From NCBI GenBank assembly GCA_944392755.1, contig CALXXT010000002.1, positions 124,001-188,000 of the forward strand: DNA of 64,000 bases. Reading direction: 5' to 3'. Under the pieces are notes generated by a model. The model did not search any database and had not been told where the DNA came from. It worked only from the letters and a program-made list of their open reading frames with translations. The stretch is from an uncultured Sutterella sp. (GTDB lineage Bacteria > Pseudomonadota > Gammaproteobacteria > Burkholderiales > Burkholderiaceae_F). Of this stretch, positions 1 through 9,210 are shown in pieces; position 1 is the stretch's first letter; each line of letters begins with the position of its first letter. The position numbers and the translations under genes were made by a program.

Positions 1-1368
1 ATGGTGGCAGGAGACCCAGCGCTGGTCTTCTTCCGAGTACTCGAACATCGGGAACTTGATAACCCAAAGCGGCTGCCAGCCCGGCGTGAAGAGGCCGTTC
101 TTCTTGCCGAATTCGGAGTGGCCGATCTTCAGACGGAGAGCGCCGAGGCTGTCCCAAACAATCTTGGCCTTGTCGGCGCCGAAGAAGATCACGTCGCCGT
201 CCTTGGCGCCGGTGCGTTCAAGGATGCCCTTGAGCTCTTCGTCCGAAAGGTTCTTGACGATCGGCGATTGGAGACCTTCGCGGCCGCGGGCGATTTCGTT
301 GACCTTGATGTAGGCGAGACCCTTCGCGCCGTAGATCTTGACGAATTCGGTGTAGCCGTCGATTTCAGAGCGCGGCATGGAGGCGGCGCCGGGCACGCAG
401 AGGGCGACAACCTTACCGTTGTGAAGCGACTTGACGCCCGAGAAGACCTTGAACTTGGAGTCGGCAACGATGTCCGTCACTTCCTTCAGTTCGAGGTGCA
501 CGCGCAGGTCGGGCTTGTCCGAGCCAAAGCGCGCCATGGCCTCGTCCCAAAGCATGACAGGGAACGGATCGACAAAATCGACGTCGAGCACTTCCTTGAA
601 GACGGTGCGCACAAGCTTTTCCATCAGCGAGCGGATTTCATCCATCGTGAGGAAGGACGTTTCGATATCGACCTGCGTGAACTCAGGCTGACGGTCGGCG
701 CGGAGGTCTTCGTCGCGGAAGCACTTGACGATCTGGTAGTAGCGGTCGAAGCCCGCGCACATCAGCATTTGCTTGAAGAGCTGCGGCGACTGCGGCAACG
801 CGTAGAAGCATCCTTCCTGAACGCGCGAGGGGACGAGATAGTCGCGCGCGCCTTCAGGGGTCGAGCGCGTCAGCATCGGCGTCTCAATGTCGATAAAGCC
901 GTTGGCGTCAAGGAACTTGCGGAAGGCCATGGCCGCACGGTAGCGCGTGCGCAGGTTCTTCTGCATCTGCGGACGACGCAGGTCGAGCACGCGGTACGTG
1001 AGGCGCGTCGTTTCCGAGAGGTTTTCGTCGTCGAGGTGGAAGGGAGGCGTCGCCGAGGGATTGAGAACTTCAAGCTCGTGGCAAAGCACTTCCACGCCGC
1101 CCGAGGTGAGATCCGGATTCTTCGTGCCTTCGGGGCGGGCGCGAACGACGCCAACCACCTTGAGGCAGTACTCGTTGCGGCACTTGTCGGCCGTGGCGAA
1201 CACGTCCGGACGATCGGGGTCGCACACCACTTGAACGAGACCCTCGCGGTCGCGCAGGTCGATAAAGATCACGCCGCCGTGATCGCGGCGACGATGGGCC
1301 CAACCGTAGAGGGTCACAGTCTGACCGATGAAGGATTCATCGACCAAGCCAGAGTAGACGGTTCGCAT
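1..1368 (-). CDS. aspS: Aspartyl-tRNA synthetase, 5' part (gene runs off the window)
   Basis: Charges tRNA-Asp with aspartate in the cytoplasm. The 456 codons present include the N-terminal OB-fold anticodon-binding domain (about residues 1-110, with the [12 protein letters not shown] segment at 21-32) and the class II motif 2 ([20 protein letters not shown], from residue 217). After these comes most of the GAD insert typical of bacterial AspRS. The family is usually near 590 residues, so motif 3 and the C-terminus lie left of base 1; the last visible residues (WVSCHH) fit the start of the segment before motif 3. The ATG at 1366-1368 is preceded by GGAG at 5 nt. Possession of gatCAB, which decides whether the enzyme is discriminating, cannot be judged here. 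It lies downstream of fmdB on the same strand, an order common in betaproteobacteria. Confidence 0.96.
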   Translation of the reverse strand, partial: MRTVYSGLVDESFIGQTVTLYGWAHRRRDHGGVIFIDLRDREGLVQVVCDPDRPDVFATADKCRNEYCLKVVGVVRARPEGTKNPDLTSGGVEVLCHELEVLNPSATPPFHLDDENLSETTRLTYRVLDLRRPQMQKNLRTRYRAAMAFRKFLDANGFIDIETPMLTRSTPEGARDYLVPSRVQEGCFYALPQSPQLFKQMLMCAGFDRYYQIVKCFRDEDLRADRQPEFTQVDIETSFLTMDEIRSLMEKLVRTVFKEVLDVDFVDPFPVMLWDEAMARFGSDKPDLRVHLELKEVTDIVADSKFKVFSGVKSLHNGKVVALCVPGAASMPRSEIDGYTEFVKIYGAKGLAYIKVNEIARGREGLQSPIVKNLSDEELKGILERTGAKDGDVIFFGADKAKIVWDSLGALRLKIGHSEFGKKNGLFTPGWQPLWVIKFPMFEYSEEDQRWVSCHH

Positions 1369-1544
1369 AAAAGCTCCCAGAGAGGACGGTCGAAAAGACC
1401 GAACTATGAAAAGGCGCGCCGCACCGTCGTGCGGACTGCTTCAGCCCGCACAAAATCAGGGCGCAAAGATATGGAAAGTTTAGCGCCAACAAAGGCCGCT
1501 CGTCGCCCCAATCGAAGACAGAAAGGGTAATCCTCAACTTTGGG

Positions 1545-1763
1545 CTACTTCTTCACATGGGACGCAGCGACTGCCTTGGGTCCACCGTTGAAGTCGGTGG
1601 CGGCCCAGCCGGAGCCCTTCAATTCAAACCCCGGAGCGGAAAGCTCTTTGCGGAAGGTGCTTTTGCCGCACTTCGGGCATTGGGTGAGCGGCTTGTCGGA
1701 CATCTTCTGCAGGTATTCCTTTTCAAAGCCGCAGGACGTGCATTTGTAAGCGTAAATAGGCAT
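1545..1763 (-). CDS. FmdB-family zinc-ribbon protein
   Basis: This 72-residue protein opens with MPIYAYKCTSCG and has two CxxC pairs (C8/C11 and C28/C31 by count) that should form one zinc ribbon, followed by a basic, glycine-rich tail. This is the FmdB/CxxC_CXXC_SSSS family, named after a putative regulator in formamidase clusters. Its function is not established and it may be a small nucleic-acid or protein-binding module. The gene is flanked upstream by the EF-G-like gene and its terminator and downstream by aspS, about 176 nt away. Family assignment is firm; the role is unknown. Confidence 0.88.
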   Translation of the reverse strand: MPIYAYKCTSCGFEKEYLQKMSDKPLTQCPKCGKSTFRKELSAPGFELKGSGWAATDFNGGPKAVAASHVKK

Positions 1764-1800
1764 GACGAAATTCTGACGTCGAATGAATCTTGGAAATGCA

Positions 1801-1851
1801 AAATTATAAATAGGAAGGCGGAAGCCGACCGATCCGGCCGGCTTCCGCCTT
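1801..1851 (-). terminator. Intrinsic terminator of the EF-G-like gene
   Basis: A perfect 13-bp inverted repeat (arms 1815-1827 and 1839-1851) lies just after the EF-G-like stop codon. On the minus strand it is followed by a U-rich stretch (CCTATTTATAATTTT). It separates the GTPase gene from fmdB. Confidence 0.82.
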
Positions 1852-1874
1852 AGTGCTGGGAAACCTCAAAGACG

Positions 1875-3926
1875 TCAGTCGTCCTCGTCCTGACGTTGGA
1901 ACTTCGCAGCAAGTTCCTGCTGCTTCTGCATGGGCGTCGGCTGGTAGTCTTCAAGATCCATGCTCCAAGCTCCCGTACCCTGCGTCATCGCATGGAGTCT
2001 CGTCGCATAGCCGTCAAGTTCCGCGAGAGGCACGAGGCCCTCGACCTCCATCAACCCTCCAGGCAGGCTCTCGGTGTTCGAGACTTGGCCGCGCCGGCTC
2101 GCAAGGTCGCCGGCGATGTCGCCCATGTAAGCTTCAGGCGTCGTCACGGTGATGCGCACGATCGGTTCGAGCACCTGAGGCTTTGCCTTGGAGAGCGCAT
2201 CGAGGAACGCCTTGCGGCCGGCCGAAACGAAGGCGACTTCCTTCGAGTCGACGGGGTGACTCTTGCCGTCGTAGACAATGACGCGCAGGTCCTGCATCGG
2301 GTAGCCGGCGACGTAGCCCGTGGCGAGCACTTCACGCACGCCCTTTTCGACGGCCGGGATCAGGTTGTACGGAATGGCGCCCCCCTTCACCTGATCGACG
2401 AACTCGAATCCTGCGCCTCTCGGGAGAGGCTCGACGCGCAGATAGACTTCGCCGAATTGGCCCGCACCGCCCGTCTGCTTCTTGTGGCGGGCGTGGCCTT
2501 CGGCCTTGGCGGAGATGGTTTCCCGATAAGGAATCGAGGGCGTCGAGGTTTCAACCTCGAGCTTGAAGTTCGTCTTCATGCGGGCCAGGATCGAGCGCAC
2601 GTGCATTTCGGTCAGGCCGCGAATGACGGTCTCATTGAGCACGGTGTCGTGGTCCACTTCCATCGTCGGGTCTTCGGACAGCATCTTGGCGAGCACCTCG
2701 CTCATGCGGCTTTCATCGCCGCGGCGTGCGGGACGCACAGCCAGACCGAACATGGGCTTCGGGAAGCGGATCGGGCGCATATGCACGCCGCTCAGCGCAG
2801 GATCGCCGTGCAGAACTGAGCCGTAGCGCATTTCGTCGATCTTGGCGAGCGCACCGATGTCGCCCGGGCAAAGCGATTCGGTTTCGGACGTGTTCTTGCC
2901 CTGAAGAATGAGCGGATGCGCTGCTTTGACGGCCTTCTTGCCGTCGTCAACGTAGAGCACGGAATCCTTCGTGATGGTGCCTTGGTGCACGCGGAAGATG
3001 CCGATCTTGCCGATGTAGGGGTCGTTCACGATCTTGAAGACCTGCGCCACGACGGGCAGCGAGCGGTCGGGAGTCGTCTTGTAGGGCGTGCCGTCGGCAT
3101 TGAGGAAGAGCGGCTCGTTCGCTTCGGCAGGGCTCGGCAGGTGGCGAATGATCACCTTCATGAAGTCGCGGATTCCGATGAGGTTTTTCCCGGACGTGAA
3201 GCAGACGGGAATGACGTGGCCTTCGCGCAGAGCCTTCGTGACGAGCGGATGGAGAAGGCGCGGGTCCACGTTGCCTTCTTCGAGATATTTCTCGAGCATC
3301 GCGTCGTCCTGCTCGATGATTTTTTCAATGAAGGCGCGGTGAACGTCCTCGACGCTCATGATGTCGGATTCGCCCGTGTCGCGGTCGAAGCAGTCGATGA
3401 CGCGCGTGCGGTTCTTTGTGGGCAGGTTGATGGGCAGCACGCCGTCGCCCCAGACTCGGCGAAGTTCTTCAAGCAGGGCCTCAAGGTCGACGTCGGGCGC
3501 ATCGAACTTGTTGACGACGATCATTCGGCAGAGGTGGCGCTCCTTGGCGGCCTCCATCATGCGAAGCGTCAGCAGTTCGGGGCCTTTCGTCGCGTCAATC
3601 ACGGCTGCGACCGAAGAGACGGCGTCGAGCGCCGAAAGATCCTGACCGAGATAGTCGGCGTAGCCCGGGGTGTCAATGACGTGAATGCGCACCGGCGTCA
3701 GATCGGGCATGGCCGTGTCGATGTGAGCGACCGCAAGGCGGATGGAGTGCTGCACTTCCTTCTCAAGCGCGTCGTTGTCGCACATCGTGTTGCCTTTTTC
3801 GACGGTCCCGAGTTCCGAGATCATGCCGGAGCGGTAGAGCATGGCCTCAATCAGCGTAGTTTTCCCGCACGAACCGTGACCGACCAATGCTACGGTACGA
3901 AGATTTTCCGTTGAGTAGTTGCTCAT
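1875..3926 (-). CDS. EF-G-like translational GTPase (non-canonical second EF-G)
   Basis: The protein has 683 residues with full EF-G domain order: GTPase, domain II, then domains III-V. G1 is GHGSCGKT (16-23) and G3 is DTPG (85-88). G4 reads NKFD (139-142) rather than NKMD. The switch I/G2 region lacks the RGITI signature of canonical EF-G. It therefore belongs to the EF-G-like group (resembling mycobacterial FusA2), whose members are not the main translocase and whose role is poorly defined; a ribosome-associated stress or recycling function is only inference. An in-frame ATG lies 8 codons upstream, but the chosen start at 3924-3926 has AAAGGAG seven bases before it. The canonical fusA, normally in the str operon, is not in this window. 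Confidence 0.88.
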   Translation of the reverse strand: MSNYSTENLRTVALVGHGSCGKTTLIEAMLYRSGMISELGTVEKGNTMCDNDALEKEVQHSIRLAVAHIDTAMPDLTPVRIHVIDTPGYADYLGQDLSALDAVSSVAAVIDATKGPELLTLRMMEAAKERHLCRMIVVNKFDAPDVDLEALLEELRRVWGDGVLPINLPTKNRTRVIDCFDRDTGESDIMSVEDVHRAFIEKIIEQDDAMLEKYLEEGNVDPRLLHPLVTKALREGHVIPVCFTSGKNLIGIRDFMKVIIRHLPSPAEANEPLFLNADGTPYKTTPDRSLPVVAQVFKIVNDPYIGKIGIFRVHQGTITKDSVLYVDDGKKAVKAAHPLILQGKNTSETESLCPGDIGALAKIDEMRYGSVLHGDPALSGVHMRPIRFPKPMFGLAVRPARRGDESRMSEVLAKMLSEDPTMEVDHDTVLNETVIRGLTEMHVRSILARMKTNFKLEVETSTPSIPYRETISAKAEGHARHKKQTGGAGQFGEVYLRVEPLPRGAGFEFVDQVKGGAIPYNLIPAVEKGVREVLATGYVAGYPMQDLRVIVYDGKSHPVDSKEVAFVSAGRKAFLDALSKAKPQVLEPIVRITVTTPEAYMGDIAGDLASRRGQVSNTESLPGGLMEVEGLVPLAELDGYATRLHAMTQGTGAWSMDLEDYQPTPMQKQQELAAKFQRQDEDD

Positions 3927-4194
3927 GTTGATGCTCCTTTGTGGCCGCACGAACGCTTTTGAGGCATGCGCCCCGAAGCTCTCCCGGCACGGCGTTTGTC
4001 GTTTCCGAAGGATCGAGCCTGTCGGATCAGACCATTGTGCGCTTCACCGGCTGCGGCGCGGGAGCAACCCCGACGGGCTTTGATTTGAGTGGAAGAACTG
4101 CAAGGCAAAGCTGGCGCAGGAGCGACCGAAGATTCATACTCGATCATTCGTGAGGAGAGCTTGCGGGCGCAGACAAAATCCGACGCTTTTGCTT

Positions 4195-5598
4195 TCAAGG
4201 ACGAGTTTCTTCTTCGGGGCTTCCGAAATGCTTCGGAGCGGGCGTTTTTGGAATGGAAATGATCACCTCCAGACCGTGAGGCTGAATATTTTTGGCCCGG
4301 ATCAATCCGCCGTGCGCGCGCACCGCGCTTTGGGCGATGGCCAGACCGAGCCCGAAGCCCGTGCCGGTGCTTTCCTTCGAGCCGCGCACGAAGGGAGAAA
4401 AGATCTGTTCGAGCTCATTTTCCGGGATGCCCGGGCCTTCGTCGGCGCATGCCCATTCGACGGAGTCGCCCGATTCCTGCAGTCTGAGGCGGACCGTGCC
4501 GCCTTTCGGACTATGGCGCAGCGCATTTCTGGCGATGTTGGAGACGGCACTCAAAAGTGCATCTTCATTGGCGAAGATGCCGACGTCTCCGGAAAGCCGA
4601 TCTTCGGCAAGCACGCGTACCTGGCGCGGCTCGGCTTCGAAAGCAAGCATCTCGAGCACGGTTTGATGCACGCGGCGCATGGAAATGCGCGTCTTTTGAA
4701 GGGTTGGGCCTTCGTCGTAGCGAGCATAGGTGAGGAGCCCCTCGATGAGACGGTCGATGGCGTCCACCTCTCGCTCGATCCGTTCAAGACATTGCTTCGT
4801 GCGCTTTTCGTCTAGCCGAGCCAAATCGACCGCCACGGCAATGCGCGCAAGCGGACTGCGAACCTCATGGCTGACGTCGTGAAAAAGCCGGCGCTGACGC
4901 CTCACGAGCTGTTCGATGTGTTCGGCCATTTGGTCGAAGACGAGCGCAAGCGCAGCCACCTCGGAATCGGCAGGGGCAATGCCGGGGCTTGCGCGCGTAT
5001 GAAATTCTCCTTGCGCGAAGCGGCGCATGGCGGCGTCAAGACGGCGCAGCGGCCGCGTGTAGTAGAGCGCGAGCACGGTCGAGACGAGAAGCGTCAGCAC
5101 GAACAATGTGGCAAGCGCGACGTCGGTCGGAAAGCGGATGTGGAAGAAGGGGAGCGGATTTACTCGAGGCGGAGGAAGCTCCTCACGGGCGGCAATGAGG
5201 AGGTGGGGGCGTCCATCGATTTCGATCGTCTTGATCGGGTTCTCTGAGCCAGTTCGTGCTTTGCCGATTTGCTCCAGACTCGAAAGTGCAGGTTTCGGTA
5301 TTGGGCGGCCGCTCAGTTCGCTGCCGTCGTCGGAAATGACGTAGACGGTCGGGCGCCGATTGACGTCGCTCTTCAACCATTCGATCAACGCGTCTCTTCC
5401 GCCAAAATGGTGAATGGAGAGTGCAAGTTCGACGGCTTTCTGGCCGGTCCAGCGGAGGTCAAGCTGACCGACTTCCTGCTGGCGGCTTGAATAGTAGGCC
5501 GCCCCCCAAACGGCTGCGGCCGTCACGAGAATGACGGTGAGAAGCCCCGCAAAAATCTTCCAGAAGAGGCTCGTCGGCGTCGGAAGCCGGAATTTCAT
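4195..5598 (-). CDS. Membrane sensor histidine kinase (CpxA-like)
   Basis: The protein has 467 residues. Transmembrane segments lie at about 12-36 and 158-179, bracketing a periplasmic sensor domain of about 120 residues. A HAMP linker follows (about 180-232), then the H-box HDVSHEVRSP with the probable phospho-acceptor His244. The catalytic domain has an N box (NIARNALRHSP) and two G boxes (DEGPGIP and GFGLGLAIA). It autophosphorylates and passes phosphate to the regulator whose gene overlaps its start by 4 nt (ATGA). The periplasmic sensor architecture and the neighbouring efflux operon suggest envelope or toxic-compound sensing, as in CpxA, but the signal is unknown. All kinase motifs are intact. 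Confidence 0.92.
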   Translation of the reverse strand: MKFRLPTPTSLFWKIFAGLLTVILVTAAAVWGAAYYSSRQQEVGQLDLRWTGQKAVELALSIHHFGGRDALIEWLKSDVNRRPTVYVISDDGSELSGRPIPKPALSSLEQIGKARTGSENPIKTIEIDGRPHLLIAAREELPPPRVNPLPFFHIRFPTDVALATLFVLTLLVSTVLALYYTRPLRRLDAAMRRFAQGEFHTRASPGIAPADSEVAALALVFDQMAEHIEQLVRRQRRLFHDVSHEVRSPLARIAVAVDLARLDEKRTKQCLERIEREVDAIDRLIEGLLTYARYDEGPTLQKTRISMRRVHQTVLEMLAFEAEPRQVRVLAEDRLSGDVGIFANEDALLSAVSNIARNALRHSPKGGTVRLRLQESGDSVEWACADEGPGIPENELEQIFSPFVRGSKESTGTGFGLGLAIAQSAVRAHGGLIRAKNIQPHGLEVIISIPKTPAPKHFGSPEEETRP

Positions 5599-6302
5599 AC
5601 TGAAGCGTCCGTGACCGTCAGTCGATAGCCGAAGCCTCTGACGCTCTCAATCTTGAGCTGGGACCCAATCGTCGAGGAAAGCTTCTTGCGAATGGATGAA
5701 ACATGCACGTCGACCGTGCGGTCATTCGGGCCCATGGGACGGCCGAGGGCCTTTTGGTACAACTCTTCCTTCGGCACAGGATTGCCGGCGTGGCGCGCAA
5801 GGAGCTCAAAAAGAGCGTATTCCGTGCCCGTGAGGCCGATCTCGCCTTTGTTCGTTTGCACCCGACGCTGGGTCTGGTCGATCGTCACCGGTCCGACCAC
5901 GATCGGTTCGCTCGCGAGCGTTTCGCGATGCGTGCGGCGCAAAATCGCGTGGATGCGCGCCACGAGCTCTCTCGGAGGGCAGGGTTTCGGGACATAGTCG
6001 TCGGCACCGAGCTCGAGTCCGACGATGCGGTCGACCGGATCCCCCTTTGCCGTAAGCATCAGTACGGGAATCGAGCTTGTCTGCCGAATTCGTCGAAGGA
6101 CGTCGACGCCGCTGATGCCGGGCATCATGACGTCGAGAACCACGAGGTCGAAATCCCCGGAGCCGAGCGTCTCAAGACCTTCGGTTCCATCGGCTGCGGA
6201 TGAAGCGCTGAATCCTTCGAGCGTTAGGTAATCGACAAGAAGAGACGAAAGCTCGACGTCGTCGTCGATGATGAGAATGCGGCGGTTGGATGTGAGCGTC
6301 AT
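5595..6302 (-). CDS. OmpR-family response regulator (CpxR-like)
   Basis: The receiver domain (about 8-120) has the acidic pocket DDD at 13-15, the phospho-acceptor Asp57 (VLDVMMPG), Thr84 and Lys106. A C-terminal winged-helix DNA-binding domain ends with RTVDVHVSSIRKKL and RGFGYRL. An ATG eleven codons upstream is possible, but the chosen ATG (6300-6302) has GGGGA just upstream and gives a typical N-terminus, for 235 residues. The gene overlaps its kinase by 4 nt and is divergent from the efflux operon starting at 6476. It is the obvious candidate regulator of that operon and of itself from the 170-bp shared region. Assignment to the OmpR family is firm; orthology to CpxR is inferred. Confidence 0.92.
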   Translation of the reverse strand: MTLTSNRRILIIDDDVELSSLLVDYLTLEGFSASSAADGTEGLETLGSGDFDLVVLDVMMPGISGVDVLRRIRQTSSIPVLMLTAKGDPVDRIVGLELGADDYVPKPCPPRELVARIHAILRRTHRETLASEPIVVGPVTIDQTQRRVQTNKGEIGLTGTEYALFELLARHAGNPVPKEELYQKALGRPMGPNDRTVDVHVSSIRKKLSSTIGSQLKIESVRGFGYRLTVTDASV

Positions 6303-6340
6303 GGTGTCCCCGGGCTTTTCGAGGTATGGATTCATCTTAA

Positions 6341-6355
6341 CAAACGTGATGTTTG
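6341..6355. promoter_or_regulatory. Inverted repeat in the regulator/efflux divergent region
   Basis: CAAAC and GTTTG arms flank a 5-nt centre (CAAACGTGATGTTTG), embedded in an AT-rich stretch 38 nt from the regulator start. On the minus strand the neighbouring bases also read GTAAC-N6-GCAAA, loosely like a CpxR direct repeat. It is a plausible operator for the adjacent response regulator; there is no direct evidence of binding. Confidence 0.4.
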
Positions 6356-6475
6356 CAAAAATGTTACGTTCTGCTCCGCGATCTTTACGCGCAGCAACAG
6401 CGCCTTTACGCGGGCAACGGGCACAATAGAAACCAAAAGGGCGGCTGTCGCCCCGAAGCGTGGAACATCAGAAGA

Positions 6476-7912
6476 ATGAAAACCTTGTCCCGAATGACGT
6501 TGGCTCTGGCGGCCGCAGCGCTTGCGCTCGGCGGATGCGCCGTGACGGTGAGCGATCCCGCTCGGATTGCCGCGCAGGCCGCGCCCGAGACCTGGTCGGC
6601 TTCGAGCCTCCCCGCGGGAGAAATCGCCGACTTCAAGGATTTCTGGGCGCGGTGGAGTGATCCCGACCTCGTGCGGCTGATCGAGCGGGCGCGGAGCACC
6701 AGCACCGACGTGTTGACGGCCCAAGCCAACCTGCGCTCGGCCCGCGCTAGCCTCACCGCCGCGAATTCGGCGCTTTGGCCTTCGTTTGAGGTAAACGGGA
6801 ACTCATCGCGTCGCCGAGCCGATCACCGTACGTCAACGGATTACGATGCGGGCGTGTCGGGCGCGTGGACTTTCGGTCTCGGCGGAACACAGTATTGGGA
6901 TCGCCGCGCGGCCGAAGAGAATGCCGCTGCGCTTACGTTGACGCTGTCCGACGTGCGCGAGCTTGTCGCCGCCGAAACGGCTCAAGCCTACGTGAATCTG
7001 AGGGCGGCTGAGGCGTCGTTGCGCGTCGTGCGCGCCATGCTCGTCAACTATGCGGAAACAGCTCAAACTTCCCGCTGGCAGTTTGAAGCGGGCACGGGGT
7101 CGGCTTCCGAAGCCGAAGACGCGCTTGTGCAGCTTGCAAGCGCGAGAGCGCGCATTCCGCAGATCGAGCACAGCATTGTGGAATATCGAAATGCATTGGC
7201 AAAGCTCACGGCGCTTCCCGTCGATCAGCTCGGACTCGAAGAGACGGGGCAGATACCCACTCCCCCCGAAGGGTGCGCGGCACTCCTTCCTGCTCAAGTG
7301 CTTGAGCGCCGGCCCGACGTTCGTAGCGCTCAGCACGCGCTCGCGGCTGCTGTGATGGACCTAAAGAGCGCCAAGAGCCGCTTTTTCCCGTCGCTTTCGA
7401 TCTCCGGGTCGATCGGCACGCAGGCAGCCACCGTGAGCGCGCTTGGCGCCTCGGGTACGGGCATCGCTTCGCTCATCGGCGCGCTTTCGGTGCCGATTCT
7501 CAATTGGGGCAGCCTCATTGCCGGTGAGGAAGAGGCCGCCGCGGCGCTCGACCGCGCGCAGGCAAACTACGTTGGCGTGCTTCTCGATGCGCTCGAAGAG
7601 ACGGACAATGCGCTCTCTGGCATCTCGCACTCGGAGCGTCGTCAGGAAAACTTGAGAAGCGCGGTGCTTCACGCGCGGTCGGCCGAAATGCTTGCGCGTC
7701 AAGAATACGAGGCGGGAATCGGTGACTACACCATGCTGCTGTCAACGCAGCGTTCGCTCCTGTCGAGTCAGGAGAGCGAGCTCTCCAATCGGGCTGAGCG
7801 CGCCAACAATTACATCCTGCTCTACCGGGCCATCGGCGGAGGGTGGGCGGTGGAGAACGCCGCCCGTCAGGAAGCAGAGAATCCAGAACCGAATTCCGAG
7901 GAAAAAGCGTGA
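6476..7912 (+). CDS. NodT-family outer-membrane efflux lipoprotein (TolC-like)
   Basis: The protein has 478 residues. Its signal peptide ends in a lipobox (ALGGC, Cys21), so the mature protein should be lipidated and sorted to the outer membrane. Two OEP repeats follow, rich in A/E/L coiled-coil helices, with the typical VLERRPDVRSAQHALAAA motif near residue 280 and the second-repeat SLLSSQESEL segment near the C-terminus. As a trimer it should form the exit duct for the adjacent MacAB-like pump. An upstream in-frame ATG at 6353 is rejected because it would place about 40 non-signal residues before the lipoprotein signal. It shares one base with the adaptor gene (TGATG). Confidence 0.92.
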   Translation: MKTLSRMTLALAAAALALGGCAVTVSDPARIAAQAAPETWSASSLPAGEIADFKDFWARWSDPDLVRLIERARSTSTDVLTAQANLRSARASLTAANSALWPSFEVNGNSSRRRADHRTSTDYDAGVSGAWTFGLGGTQYWDRRAAEENAAALTLTLSDVRELVAAETAQAYVNLRAAEASLRVVRAMLVNYAETAQTSRWQFEAGTGSASEAEDALVQLASARARIPQIEHSIVEYRNALAKLTALPVDQLGLEETGQIPTPPEGCAALLPAQVLERRPDVRSAQHALAAAVMDLKSAKSRFFPSLSISGSIGTQAATVSALGASGTGIASLIGALSVPILNWGSLIAGEEEAAAALDRAQANYVGVLLDALEETDNALSGISHSERRQENLRSAVLHARSAEMLARQEYEAGIGDYTMLLSTQRSLLSSQESELSNRAERANNYILLYRAIGGGWAVENAARQEAENPEPNSEEKA

Positions 7913-9195
7913 TGACGCAGACCAACCACCAGAATTCCAACCGTAGCGCGCAGGCCGCGCTTCTCGATGAACCCCGCAAGACGTGGTATCTCCGGAAGTC
8001 CTTTTGGGCGTGCGCAGTGATTGCCGCTGCGGCAGCGATCGGCTACTTCGCTTTTGGCCGCTCCAGTGGCCCTGCGATTCAGTATGTCACCGCTCAGGCC
8101 GATCGAGGTCCGATCAGCGTGACGGTTTCGGCCGACGGAACGCTCAATCCGATGCGCACTGTCACGCTCGGCTCGGAACTCTCCGGGATCGTGCGCAAGG
8201 TGAACGTAGATGTGAACGACGTTGTGAAGGCGGGCGACGTCCTGATTGAGCTCGACACGCGCAATCTTGAGGCGTCGGTCGCAAGTGCCCGTGCCAACAT
8301 GACGAGCGCCGAGGCAAAGCTTGCCGAATCGACGGCCACCTTGAACGAAGCGCGCCTTCGCTTCAGCCGCCTCAAGGAGCTCAATAAGCTCTCTCAGGGC
8401 AAAATGCCTTCGCGTGCCGAACTTGACCAGCAGGAGGCAGCCGTGAAGACGGCCGAAGCTTCGGTGCAGGTTGCCAAGGCCTCGATCAAGGATGCGGAGG
8501 CGACGCTCAACATGGCCGAAACGGATTTGAGCAAGGCCGAGATTAAGTCGCCGATCGACGGCGTTGTTCTCGCCCGTTCGGTCGAGCCGGGATATGCCGT
8601 CGCGGCGAGTTTGCAGGCAGTGGAACTTCTGAAGCTTGCAACAGACATGCGGGAGCTTGAACTTCAGGTCGACGTCGACGAGGCCGATGTCGGCGTGGTC
8701 CAGCCCGGGCAGCCCGCCTACTTCACGGTGAGCGCCTATCCGGATCGCCGATTTCCGGCGAAGTTGAAGAAGGTGGCCTACGGTTCGACGGAAACGGAAA
8801 ACGTGGTGACCTATACGGCTTACCTCAACGTCGACAATTCGAAGCTGTTGTTACGTCCGGGGATGACGGCTTCGGCCACGATTTCGACGGCGCACAAGGA
8901 CGATGTGCTCCTTGTGCCGAACGCCGCACTGCGCTTTCGACCGAGGGCGCAGCAGCAGGAGGAAGCCACGAGCATGATGGCGCGCCGCTCGCCGCACGGA
9001 TCGGCCGAGAAGACGGTGAAGGACGTTGGAGGACATGGACAGCGCCAGCGCACGATCTACGTGCTTCGTGATGGCGAGCCGCAGCCCGTGATGGTGACAA
9101 CGGGACTCACCGATGGCTCTCGCACCGAAATCGTCTCGGGCGACGTCGCCAAGGGCGACGCCGTGATTGTGGATCAGAAGAATTCTGCAAGCTGA
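7912..9195 (+). CDS. macA: MacA-like periplasmic adaptor (membrane fusion protein)
   Basis: The protein has 427 residues. It has one N-terminal transmembrane helix (about 31-49), then a split biotinyl-lipoyl domain (first half with SGIVRKVNVDVNDVVKAGDV). A long alpha-helical hairpin follows (about 110-210, many A/E/K heptads), then the second lipoyl half, a beta-barrel and a membrane-proximal domain ending near 427. It links the MacB-like transporter to the outer-membrane duct. A charged, Gln/His-rich insert (about residues 345-385) in the membrane-proximal domain is less usual. The start overlaps the previous stop by one base. Substrate (macrolide, peptide, siderophore or heat-stable toxin in known MacAB systems) cannot be read from sequence. 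Confidence 0.9.
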   Translation: MTQTNHQNSNRSAQAALLDEPRKTWYLRKSFWACAVIAAAAAIGYFAFGRSSGPAIQYVTAQADRGPISVTVSADGTLNPMRTVTLGSELSGIVRKVNVDVNDVVKAGDVLIELDTRNLEASVASARANMTSAEAKLAESTATLNEARLRFSRLKELNKLSQGKMPSRAELDQQEAAVKTAEASVQVAKASIKDAEATLNMAETDLSKAEIKSPIDGVVLARSVEPGYAVAASLQAVELLKLATDMRELELQVDVDEADVGVVQPGQPAYFTVSAYPDRRFPAKLKKVAYGSTETENVVTYTAYLNVDNSKLLLRPGMTASATISTAHKDDVLLVPNAALRFRPRAQQQEEATSMMARRSPHGSAEKTVKDVGGHGQRQRTIYVLRDGEPQPVMVTTGLTDGSRTEIVSGDVAKGDAVIVDQKNSAS

Positions 9196-9210
9196 CAGAA
9201 GGGTAGGACT

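Noticed and set aside
1..1530. Long open frame on the plus strand (509 codons)
   Set aside because: It is the antisense of aspS, whose minus-strand translation shows class II motifs. Long antisense frames are expected at this GC content; the same applies to those at 1896-2819, 2916-3914, 9801-10982, 24438-25826, 30479-32341, 41399-43147 and 53426-54649.
3923..4198. Small minus-strand ORF (91 codons) between the EF-G-like gene and the histidine kinase
   Set aside because: Low-complexity, Arg/Ser/Ala-rich product, overlap with the EF-G-like start, and no recognisable family. The 268-bp gap is treated as upstream control region.
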